NCBI GenBank assembly: GCA_902793335.1
Contig: CADBCZ010000003.1
Span: 27,933-91,932 of the forward strand
Length of the DNA stretch: 64,000 bases
Direction: 5' to 3'
DNA from: an uncultured Lachnospiraceae bacterium
Lineage (GTDB): Bacteria; Bacillota; Clostridia; Lachnospirales; Lachnospiraceae
Shown here: positions 44,008 through 51,724 of the stretch, in pieces
How the letters are laid out: the number at the start of each line of letters is the position of its first letter
Position numbering within the stretch: position 1 is the stretch's first letter
The notes under the pieces: generated by a model
The model's database searches: none
The model's input: only the letters and a program-made list of their open reading frames with translations
Told to the model about the DNA's origin: nothing
Made by a program: the position numbers and the translations under genes

Positions 44008-46362
44008 ATGAAGGATAAAAAAATCAGCATCATTCTACCATGCTACAATGTTGAACAATATTTGGACCGATGTTTTAACAGTCTTAAAAATCAGACTTTA
44101 GGTTTTGAGAATATGGAGCTTATTTTTGTAAATGATGCCTCAAAAGACGGCACTTTAGATAAGCTGACTACATTTGAACAACAATATCCCGATAACATAA
44201 TCGTAATCAATTTTCCGGAAAACAGAAGACAGGGAACAGCAAGAAATGTTGCCTTAGAATATGCATCTGCACCTTACATCGGATATGTCGATTCCGATGA
44301 CTGGGTTGACGTTACCATGTTTGAAAAAATGGTGGATGCTATAGAAAAATACGACTGCGATTTCGTTGAATGTCGTTGGGATCTTTGTAGGGATGAGCAC
44401 CACCGCACTTCCATAAAGAAGGTGGGAGCTAACGGATATATTGACCTAAGCTATCCCTCAACCCACGCTAAGTTTATCGGTGAGCAGATTGGAATAACCG
44501 CCCTGTGGAGCAAGGTCTTTAAGAAATCGTTTCTTATTGACAATGATATATTCTGCCCTGAACAGATAAGATATGAAGACATCTTTTTCTGTTATCTGGC
44601 ATTTCTCTATGCAAAATCCTATTATCGCATTGATGAACCTCTGTATCATTACTTTGTAAATCCAACAGGAACCGTACAGAGCAAAAAACAGATTCATCAA
44701 TTTGACAAAATGCCGGTAGCATTAGGATTTCTACACACCTGCAAAGAAAGAGGATTATTCCGGGCTTTTCCGGTTTCTGATAACTTGCCAAAATGCGATT
44801 TTCAGGATAATAAATCCCTCGAAATAACTGACACATTCTCTACCTTTACAGCCAAAAATTGCATAGAGTGGATGTTTTTGGAAAAATATTTCGTGTATAT
44901 GTTATGGGAGATTTTTCAGGAATTCCCCGAAGAATCTTATGAGTACTTTTTACAAATGCGTCAAACCGTATTGTCCGAAGTTCCAGACTACAAAGAAAAT
45001 CCCTACAGAAAACTCGAAAACAATGCTTTCGATGACCTCATGCTTAGTTTCTTAGATCACGAATTTGATAAAAATACCTTTGAAAGTCTGAGAGATGAAA
45101 TACTTGTAAAGTTTGGTAAGAAACCCGTCACCTCAGAAAATACACACAGTGTATCGTCGGATATTAAAGCTCAAAAAATCTACAGAATACTGTTTTGTAA
45201 ACGCGGTTCAATATGTGAAGACGGTATTACAAACGCATTTAAAAACCTTGATTACAAAGTAGACTATATGACCAAAAAATTTACAAGCTATGACTATGAC
45301 CAGGATTATCTGACAGTACTTGCCGACAAATTAGAGAAATCCATACACAACGGAACAAAATATGATTGTGTCTTTACCGTCAATTTCATCCCAATTGTTG
45401 CCCGTTGCTGCAACGTATTTAAAATACCTTATGTTTGCTGGACTGTTGACAATCCTGATTTCGAGCTCTTTTCTAACACCATCAGTCTTCCGGTCAACAG
45501 AATCTTTATGTTCGACCAAAGTCAGTATAATAAATTTGCACCGATGAATCCCGACCACATTTTTTATATGCCTTTGGCATGTGATTATGAAGCCTGGAAT
45601 TCATTTACACTTACCGAAGAGGACCATAAAAATTATGATTGTGATATATCATTTATCGGATCAACGTATGAAGAAAAATGTAAGTATAATGAAATAGTCA
45701 ATGATCTTTCACCGTTTGTCAAAGGTTATGTTGACGGATTGATTGCCGCCCAGCTAAATGTATATGGATATAATTTTATAGAGGATTCACTTACAGATGA
45801 TTTTGTAAAACAGTTCAAAAAAGAAGTTGGCTGGTATCCTTTGGGCGATGATTATACCGAGGACGACAGAGCTATCATAGCTGACACATATATAGGTTAT
45901 AAATGTACAGAACAGGAACGCTTTATGACCATCAAGAATATTTCAGAACATTTTAAGCTCGACCTTTGGACACTAAGTGATACCAAAAGATTCCCAAAAG
46001 CCAATGTCCGGGGCGGTGCAGATTCTGTTACAATGATGCCTAAGATATTTAAATGCAGCAAAATAAATCTTAGTATGACAAACCGTCCCATAAGATCAGG
46101 TATGCCGCTTCGAATGTTTGACACAATGGGAGCAGGTGGTTTTCTTCTAACCAACTATCAGGCAGAAATACCTGAATACTTTGAGATTGGAAAAGACCTT
46201 GAGGTTTACGAAAGCCAGCAGGATCTTCTCAATAAGATAGCATATTATCTAGAACATGATGATGAACGTATGGCGATTGCCAAAAACGGACAGGAAAAAG
46301 TCAGAAACGAACACAGTTATAAAATAAAACTACAGAAAATATTAGAAATGGCAAGGATTTAA
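44008..46362 (+). CDS. Two-domain glycosyltransferase (GT2 + CgeB-like)
   Basis: 784 residues. The N-terminal half (about 1-330) is a GT-A family 2 transferase: ISIILPCYNVEQYLDRCFNSL, IFVNDASKDGT, and the metal-binding acidic cluster GYVDSDDWVD. The C-terminal half (about 385-784) is a CgeB/DUF3880-like GT-B: VCWTVDNPDF and the nucleotide-sugar site RSGMPLRMFDTMGAGGFLLTNY. Fusions like this build repeating surface glycans or modify flagellin and S-layer proteins. It diverges from the CDP-ribitol operon, so a ribitol-phosphate-containing polymer is possible. The stop codon lies inside a palindrome that also forms the terminator and the IS target. G and T tracts precede it. Confidence 0.85.
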   Translation: MKDKKISIILPCYNVEQYLDRCFNSLKNQTLGFENMELIFVNDASKDGTLDKLTTFEQQYPDNIIVINFPENRRQGTARNVALEYASAPYIGYVDSDDWVDVTMFEKMVDAIEKYDCDFVECRWDLCRDEHHRTSIKKVGANGYIDLSYPSTHAKFIGEQIGITALWSKVFKKSFLIDNDIFCPEQIRYEDIFFCYLAFLYAKSYYRIDEPLYHYFVNPTGTVQSKKQIHQFDKMPVALGFLHTCKERGLFRAFPVSDNLPKCDFQDNKSLEITDTFSTFTAKNCIEWMFLEKYFVYMLWEIFQEFPEESYEYFLQMRQTVLSEVPDYKENPYRKLENNAFDDLMLSFLDHEFDKNTFESLRDEILVKFGKKPVTSENTHSVSSDIKAQKIYRILFCKRGSICEDGITNAFKNLDYKVDYMTKKFTSYDYDQDYLTVLADKLEKSIHNGTKYDCVFTVNFIPIVARCCNVFKIPYVCWTVDNPDFELFSNTISLPVNRIFMFDQSQYNKFAPMNPDHIFYMPLACDYEAWNSFTLTEEDHKNYDCDISFIGSTYEEKCKYNEIVNDLSPFVKGYVDGLIAAQLNVYGYNFIEDSLTDDFVKQFKKEVGWYPLGDDYTEDDRAIIADTYIGYKCTEQERFMTIKNISEHFKLDLWTLSDTKRFPKANVRGGADSVTMMPKIFKCSKINLSMTNRPIRSGMPLRMFDTMGAGGFLLTNYQAEIPEYFEIGKDLEVYESQQDLLNKIAYYLEHDDERMAIAKNGQEKVRNEHSYKIKLQKILEMARI

Positions 46363-46373
46363 ATCCTTGCCAT
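46348..46373. repeat. Left copy of 26-bp palindromic target duplication
   Basis: A perfect 26-bp palindrome (ATGGCAAGGATTT and its complement) that also encodes the last residues and stop of the glycosyltransferase. An identical copy is at 47985-48010. Before insertion it probably served as the shared terminator hairpin of two convergent operons. Confidence 0.85.
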
Positions 46374-46433
46374 CAGACTGTAGACAAAGTCGGTTGCAAA
46401 ACTTCGTTTTTCAACCGATTTTTCTGTTTTGGA

Positions 46434-47852
46434 CTATGCCGCAGCAAATCCGAACGAAAAAGAGTTAAATGGAGTGCCTATTATCCCCTTTCTTTGAAGC
46501 ATTTTTGCAAGTTTCTTTAAATTTAGACAAGCGTAAGTAAGCCCGACTTTCATTTCCATTCGAGCTTTACCATACATTTGTGTATATCTAAAACCATGGT
46601 GTTCCTTGGCTGTTCCAAAAAGTCTTTCTATCGTTTCTTTTCGTTGTTTATATAATTCTTTCATCCCAAGGGTGTGCCTTATATCTTCGCATTCTTCCAT
46701 ATATTCTTCCCAGATATGTCTTGTCACCACCTTGATATGTTCTTTGCTTTCGGTACACTGACTAAGATAAGGGCATTTTTCACAGATATGTTTACAGCTT
46801 TTGTATTCTTTATAACCATCTCTATTTGTTGTGCTATATCTTAGTATCTGGTTATTAGGACATATATAACAGTCATAGTACTCATCATATACGTACTCAT
46901 ATTTTTTAAAGAAGCCCTCTTTTGTCATAGGTCTTTTATAAGGAAACAACGGTTTTATTTCTTTATCTATTAGAAGTTTTGCTATGGCTGGTGTTTTATA
47001 TCCTGCATCTGCGATTATTGTCTTTGTTCCTATGTCTTCGATTTTATCAAATAAACCTTTGAATGTTCTACTGTCATGCTCATTTCCCGGACTAACTGTA
47101 TAAGCTACAACCCATCCATTTTTATCACATGCAGTTTCAACAGAATAAGCAAATACCTGTTTATGTTCCCCTTTATGAAACCATCCACTATCTGGATCTG
47201 TTGTGCTTGTTTTTATTTCTTTGGTTCCTGATCCTCCGCCAGTATTAGAATCGTCATCATCTGAATCTTTCTCTTTTAAATCTTTCTTTCCATGAACATT
47301 TCGATCCTCGTTTATTTCCTTCTTTAGCAATTCCTCATAGAAAAGTGCCTCCTCCTGAGCTATGCGCTTTCGCATCTTCTTGTTATTAGCTCTAGCTTTA
47401 ACATGAGTAGCGTCTACAAATATCTCTGTCGGATCTACAAATTTCCACTTGTAACAGTCTTCAAGAATCTTTGAAAAGATCTGTTCGAATAAATCTGTAT
47501 CTTTAAATCGTCGGGTATAGTTCTTGCCAAATGTAGAAAAATGTGGAACCGGATCATACATTTCAAGGCCAAGAAACCAACGATAAGCCACATTTACCTC
47601 TATATCTTTTATAGTCTGTCTCATGCTTTTGATACCATACAGATACTGAATAAATGGAATCTTGATGAGAACGACTGGATCTATACTGGGACGACCATTA
47701 TCAGAACAATACTTTTCCTCGACCAAATCATAAATAAAAGACCAGTCTATAGCCCTATCTATAAGGCGCAAGAGATGGTCTTGTGGTACTAAGTCATCCA
47801 TACAGAACATTTGAATCTGTTCTCTTTTTTTATCAGTATTCTGTGTCATCAT
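46434..47852 (-). CDS. IS1182 family transposase
   Basis: 472 residues from the ATG at 47852 (AAGGAGG 10 nt upstream; an earlier TTG is too close to that site). An N-terminal DUF772-type domain (LVPQDHLLRLIDRAIDWSFIYDLV...YGIKSMRQTIKDIEVNVAYRWFLGL) precedes a DDE nuclease: first Asp in EIFVDATHVKA, second in TIIADAGYKTP and the Glu in ETIERLFGTAKEHHGFRY. A cysteine-rich insert (CKHICEKCPYLSQC) lies before the Glu. Intact, so the element may be active. Confidence 0.95.
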   Translation of the reverse strand: MMTQNTDKKREQIQMFCMDDLVPQDHLLRLIDRAIDWSFIYDLVEEKYCSDNGRPSIDPVVLIKIPFIQYLYGIKSMRQTIKDIEVNVAYRWFLGLEMYDPVPHFSTFGKNYTRRFKDTDLFEQIFSKILEDCYKWKFVDPTEIFVDATHVKARANNKKMRKRIAQEEALFYEELLKKEINEDRNVHGKKDLKEKDSDDDDSNTGGGSGTKEIKTSTTDPDSGWFHKGEHKQVFAYSVETACDKNGWVVAYTVSPGNEHDSRTFKGLFDKIEDIGTKTIIADAGYKTPAIAKLLIDKEIKPLFPYKRPMTKEGFFKKYEYVYDEYYDCYICPNNQILRYSTTNRDGYKEYKSCKHICEKCPYLSQCTESKEHIKVVTRHIWEEYMEECEDIRHTLGMKELYKQRKETIERLFGTAKEHHGFRYTQMYGKARMEMKVGLTYACLNLKKLAKMLQRKGIIGTPFNSFSFGFAAA

Positions 47853-47950
47853 AGGCGGCAAACCTCCTTAAAATGATACTATAATTATACCATAAAAAGG
47901 TCGATAAAGCCAGTAAATATAAGGATTTTTGCCTTTTAACAAAGAAAAAT

Positions 47951-47967
47951 CAGGGGCAATGCCCCTG
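47951..47967. terminator. Hairpin at the right end of the IS
   Basis: CAGGGGC-AAT-GCCCCTG, a perfect 7-bp stem just inside the right terminal repeat and upstream of the transposase. It likely blocks read-through from the ABC operon into the transposase. Confidence 0.6.
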
Positions 47968-47984
47968 ACTTTGTCTACAGTCTG

Positions 47985-48010
47985 ATGGCAAGGATTTAAA
48001 TCCTTGCCAT
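47985..48010. repeat. Right copy of 26-bp palindromic target duplication
   Basis: Identical to 46348-46373. Followed by TTTC, so that the outer flanks of the two copies together rebuild a longer 32-bp palindrome. It is now the likely terminator of the ABC transporter operon. Confidence 0.85.
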
Positions 48011-48063
48011 TTCATTTAAAGATATATTATTGATCTACTATTCAAATAATCAGTAAAACTTAA

Positions 48064-48921
48064 TCAACCCTTAACAGCTCCGGCAGTCATACCACCAACG
48101 ATGTTCTTTCCAAGAATCAAGTATACTACAATTACCGGTAAGATCGACATAGCAATAAACATATACACCTGACCCATGTCGAACTTAAGGAAATCAGCCG
48201 AACGTAATGTAGCGATCAAAATAGGTAATGTCTTCTTGTTGTCTGACTTCAAAACAAGAGCAGGAGTAAAGTAATTATTCCAGCTTGATACAAAAGCAAA
48301 TATCGCCTGAACCGCGATAGCCGGTTTCATAAGCGGCAACGCAACTGTATTAAAGATTCTGAACTCTCCGGCTCCATCTATACGTGCTGCCTCAAGAAGC
48401 TCCATAGGAAGGGTTGCTTCCATTGACTGCTTCAGATAGAAAAATACTACAGGACTCGCAATTGATGGTACAATTAATGGGATAAAACTGTCCATCAATT
48501 CCATTTTTCTAATTAAATTCAAAAATCCCAGCGCAGTAACCTGTGTAGGTATCATCATAACTGCAAGTATAAATGTAAACATTACTTTCTTAAGCTTGAA
48601 ATCATATGCATGGATTGCAAAAGCTGTCATAGTCGAAAAGTATGTACACAAAAAAGCAGTCAATCCGGCAACTAATAAACTGTTAATTAAGCCCGATACA
48701 ATTGGCAAGTTGCTGCTGTGAATTATGTTATGTAAATTCTCTCCCAAATGCGAACTTGGAATCATCGTAAAACCATGTTTCAGTTCTGAATTAGAACGTG
48801 TTGCATTAATAAATAATACATAAAACCAGAACAAGCAAAGTATTGTAACTAATACAAGAACAACATATGCAATCACTCGTCTAGTCTTGACACTAACGCC
48901 TTTATCTTTTTTCTTTTCCAT
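48064..48921 (-). CDS. Carbohydrate ABC transporter permease, MalG-like (CUT1)
   Basis: 285 residues with six membrane helices. The ATPase-docking EAA loop is ELLEAARIDGAGEFRIFNTVALPLMKPAIAV. The C-terminus VGGMTAGAVKG is typical of MalG-type partners. It lies 14 bp after the MalF-like permease. No ATPase gene is present; CUT1 systems commonly share a general MsmX/MsiK-type ATPase encoded elsewhere. Substrate unknown, presumably an oligosaccharide. Confidence 0.94.
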   Translation of the reverse strand: MEKKKDKGVSVKTRRVIAYVVLVLVTILCLFWFYVLFINATRSNSELKHGFTMIPSSHLGENLHNIIHSSNLPIVSGLINSLLVAGLTAFLCTYFSTMTAFAIHAYDFKLKKVMFTFILAVMMIPTQVTALGFLNLIRKMELMDSFIPLIVPSIASPVVFFYLKQSMEATLPMELLEAARIDGAGEFRIFNTVALPLMKPAIAVQAIFAFVSSWNNYFTPALVLKSDNKKTLPILIATLRSADFLKFDMGQVYMFIAMSILPVIVVYLILGKNIVGGMTAGAVKG

Positions 48922-48935
48922 ATGTGTCCTCCCTC

Positions 48936-49850
48936 CTACTTATTCTCTTCTGATGTGTTAAACTTGAAAATAATAAACGAGAGAATACCGGTGATAATAA
49001 AGAGTAATACCGATAATGCTCCACCCATACCATAGTTCTTGCTATACAGATGCTTATTAAGGTACATAATAAGGGTCATAGTTGTTCTGTTAGGCGCACC
49101 TTCACCGTTAGTAAGAATCTGAGGTACATCAAACATCTGTAAACCACCAATCAGAGATGTTATCATAACGTAAATCAGGATTGGTTTTAAGATAGGTAAT
49201 GTTATTTTCCAGAAAATCTGAGTAGAAGTCGCTCCATCCACCTCTGCTGCTTCATACAATGACGTATCAATTCCAAGCATACCGGCAAGAAGCAGGATAG
49301 TAGTATTACCAAACCACATAATGAAATTCATAAATCCAACCAAAGCTCTAGCACTACCGGTATGTGAGAAGAATTTATATGCCTCACTAATAATTCCGAT
49401 ATTTTGTAACATGCTGTTAATTGGTCCAATGTCTGAGAACAACGCAAAGAATAACATCGAAAAAGCAGAAGCCATGATAAGATTCGGTAAATAGATAACT
49501 GTCTGGAAGAAAGGTATACCCTTAAGTCTAAGACTCGGATCTGAGAACCAGGCAGCTAACAAAAGTGAAACAATAATCTGGGGAATGAAACCAATAATCC
49601 ACATGATCATTGTATTTCCGAAATATTTAATAAGATCACCATCACTAAATAACTTAACATAGTTGGCAAATCCAATAAAAGTAGGTCCAACTTCCGTTAA
49701 ACCGTTTTTAAAATAATGTTCAAAAAAGCTGTTGTATATTGTTGATACCAAAGGGATTAACTGAAAAACCACATACACTAGAGTAAATGGTATCAGGAAA
49801 AAATATCCCCACCGGTTATAGCGTACAACATTTTTTCCAGTAGTCTTCAT
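48936..49850 (-). CDS. Sugar ABC transporter permease, MalF-like (CUT1)
   Basis: 304 residues from the ATG at 49850 (GGAGG 8 nt upstream); a longer reading runs into an intercistronic hairpin and is rejected. Six membrane helices. The EAA loop is LYEAAEVDGATSTQIFWKITLPILKPILIY, the usual contact for the ATPase. Forms the transmembrane pair with the downstream MalG-like protein. Confidence 0.94.
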   Translation of the reverse strand: MKTTGKNVVRYNRWGYFFLIPFTLVYVVFQLIPLVSTIYNSFFEHYFKNGLTEVGPTFIGFANYVKLFSDGDLIKYFGNTMIMWIIGFIPQIIVSLLLAAWFSDPSLRLKGIPFFQTVIYLPNLIMASAFSMLFFALFSDIGPINSMLQNIGIISEAYKFFSHTGSARALVGFMNFIMWFGNTTILLLAGMLGIDTSLYEAAEVDGATSTQIFWKITLPILKPILIYVMITSLIGGLQMFDVPQILTNGEGAPNRTTMTLIMYLNKHLYSKNYGMGGALSVLLFIITGILSFIIFKFNTSEENK

Positions 49851-49862
49851 TCCTTTACCTCC

Positions 49863-49922
49863 GCTACGCCTAAAAAATTGCGTTAAAAATGCGTACCCAT
49901 TCGGCATGCGCCAAACAGGCAC
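49863..49922 (-). promoter_or_regulatory. Intercistronic hairpin between binding protein and permease genes
   Basis: On the minus strand ATGCGTGCC...GGCGCAT folds with an 8-bp imperfect stem, and a second arm GGGTACGCAT is followed by TTTTT. Partial termination or mRNA protection here would make more binding protein than permease, as in many sugar ABC operons. Confidence 0.4.
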
Positions 49923-49993
49923 GCATCATTCTTACAATTAGATACTTAGGTTAAACTTAACAACTAATCTTAACCAGCGAATACCACTTAAAA

Positions 49994-51433
49994 TTAATAT
50001 GTAAGTTCAGGATACTTCTCTGTTACGCTCTTATAGAATGCCTCAAGTGCCTCCTCATAAGTAGCTGTATTACCCTCAAAGTAATCCTTCATAGCTTTCT
50101 GGAAAGACTCTGTACAACCCTGGTCATATTCAGAAACGTTAGACTTATCAATGTTCTCAGCACTAGTGCAGAACATGTCAAGTGCATTCTGTCCACCAAG
50201 GATTGCATCGCCGTAGCTTGTATCCTGTGCCATAGCTTCCATAGCAGGCTTATTGTTAACGAAATCATTATCCTGCTTAACTATCTCTGTCATGATATCT
50301 GTATCAACTGTTAACTTTCTCATAATATCTGCAACAAGTGCAGGATTATCTGTTCCGGCAGCAGCAATGATATAGGTACCGCCCCATGCAAAACTCTGTG
50401 GTCCTGTTGTAGCACCCCAGCCACCCTGAGCTGCAATAGAAGCAGGATCTGCCTGTGACATACAGAAGTCAATTAACCATGCTGGTCCAAAGTAACAGAA
50501 TACTTTACCCTCTGGGAAGAATCCTGCTGACCACTCTTCACCCCAAAGATCACCAGTACCTGTGACCTTAGCATCAACCTGCTCTTTAGATGTCTCTGCC
50601 CAATTCTTAATGTTATCATCAACTACGATCTTACCGTCAACAACCCAAGGAGAAGATACATTATCAGCAAATACACGATATGTGTCATTAGCTGTAGCTG
50701 TCATCTTGTAACCAGCCTCAACTACTTTCTTAGCAGTCTCATTATATGTATCCCAGTCAGCCACAGCTGCCTGAACTGTCTCAGGATCATCTGAACCAAG
50801 GATCTCCTTTGCAGCCTCGCGGTTGTAAATAAGAACACCCGGACATGCCTGCCAAGATAAGCCTTTCAAATTACCATTAGCGTCTGTTGCAAAATCTTTT
50901 GTGTGTTTGTACTGTGCTGAAAGTTCAGAATCAGCAATTCCAAGATCCGCTACAGGCACACTAATATCTGAATTAAAATACTTAAGTGCATAGTCAACGT
51001 CAGCCAAGAACATATCTACTCTGTCATCTTCTGCTGCATCTGCATTTCCCGGAAGAACAGCATCCAAATTGTTCTGATAAGCATTGTCAGTAGAAGGTGT
51101 CATAGCGAACTTAACTTCGATATCTCCAATCTTACCACCTTTCAAAGCATCATCAGGATCGTTTGCTTCATATCCAGGATAATGAGCTGCCAAACGACGA
51201 GCGAACTCATCATTCCAACACTGAATGTTAAGTACCTTTCCGTCTGAAGAAAGATCTGCCTCAGCCTTAGCTGCTTCCTCATCAGCCTCTTTCTCAGGCT
51301 CTGCCTCTGTTGTCTGCTTTTCCTCTGTTGCTGCGTTAGTGTTCTCTGCTGACTTTTCTCCTCCACAAGCAGCAAGCGATGCGCCCATAGCTACTACAAG
51401 TGAAAGTGCCATAACTTTTTTAAACTTTCTCAC
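49994..51433 (-). CDS. Extracellular sugar-binding lipoprotein of an ABC transporter
   Basis: 479 residues from the GTG at 51433 (GGAGGG 8 nt upstream; the TTG one codon earlier is closer than ideal). The signal peptide ends in LAAC (Cys23), followed by an acidic Glu/Ala/Thr linker (about 27-65) and a type-1 solute-binding fold. FCYFGPAWLIDFCMSQADPASIAAQGGWGATTGPQSFAWGGTYIIAAAG matches clostridial carbohydrate binding proteins. First gene of the transporter operon, with a strong promoter and a leader hairpin. Confidence 0.92.
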   Translation of the reverse strand: MRKFKKVMALSLVVAMGASLAACGGEKSAENTNAATEEKQTTEAEPEKEADEEAAKAEADLSSDGKVLNIQCWNDEFARRLAAHYPGYEANDPDDALKGGKIGDIEVKFAMTPSTDNAYQNNLDAVLPGNADAAEDDRVDMFLADVDYALKYFNSDISVPVADLGIADSELSAQYKHTKDFATDANGNLKGLSWQACPGVLIYNREAAKEILGSDDPETVQAAVADWDTYNETAKKVVEAGYKMTATANDTYRVFADNVSSPWVVDGKIVVDDNIKNWAETSKEQVDAKVTGTGDLWGEEWSAGFFPEGKVFCYFGPAWLIDFCMSQADPASIAAQGGWGATTGPQSFAWGGTYIIAAAGTDNPALVADIMRKLTVDTDIMTEIVKQDNDFVNNKPAMEAMAQDTSYGDAILGGQNALDMFCTSAENIDKSNVSEYDQGCTESFQKAMKDYFEGNTATYEEALEAFYKSVTEKYPELTY

Positions 51434-51468
51434 CAATATACCCTCCTTTAAAATGTGTGTGTGTGTTT

Positions 51469-51501
51469 CTCGTCAAATATGTTTATAGTATTTTTGACGA
51501 G
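51469..51501 (-). promoter_or_regulatory. Leader hairpin of the sugar ABC operon
   Basis: CTCGTCAAA / TTTGACGAG (9 bp, 15-nt loop) lies in the leader between promoter and start, followed on the minus strand by six CA repeats just before the ribosome binding site. Either an operator for a repressor or an RNA structure. Confidence 0.45.
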
Positions 51502-51534
51502 ATAAATGTATATATAAGTATTAAGTACAGGTAT

Positions 51535-51563
51535 AGTATAAGACATATTAAACAACATTGCAA
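51535..51563 (-). promoter_or_regulatory. Sigma-A promoter of the sugar ABC operon
   Basis: TTGCAA (51558-51563), 17 nt, TATACT (51535-51540) on the minus strand. The 51437-51724 gap is otherwise leader and AT-rich sequence. Confidence 0.75.
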
Positions 51564-51724
51564 GTATTTTTTTGAATTTTTTTATGCTTTTTTTTGCACA
51601 TCGTAAAAAGCCCATATTTCGATTTATCTTTTTTGTCAATTTATACAACATTTTGTACATATTTTTCGCATCCCAAAACGTAATTTATTGTTCACTTTTC
51701 CGATTGCAACCTTATGTAAACCAA

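Larger units (their letters stand above)
46374..47984 (-). mobile_element. Complete IS1182-type insertion sequence (1611 bp)
   Basis: Bounded by perfect 18-bp terminal inverted repeats: CAGACTGTAGACAAAGTC at 46374-46391 and its complement at 47967-47984. It is flanked on both sides by the same 26-bp palindrome, read as the target duplication. It carries one intact transposase on the minus strand. Hairpins near each end (46391-46416 on the left, 47951-47967 on the right) can stop transcripts entering from outside. IS1182 members are known for long and variable target duplications. Confidence 0.92.

Noticed and set aside
49851-49922. N-terminal extension of the MalF-like permease
   Set aside because: It covers a hairpin and lacks a ribosome binding site, while GGAGG precedes the ATG at 49850.
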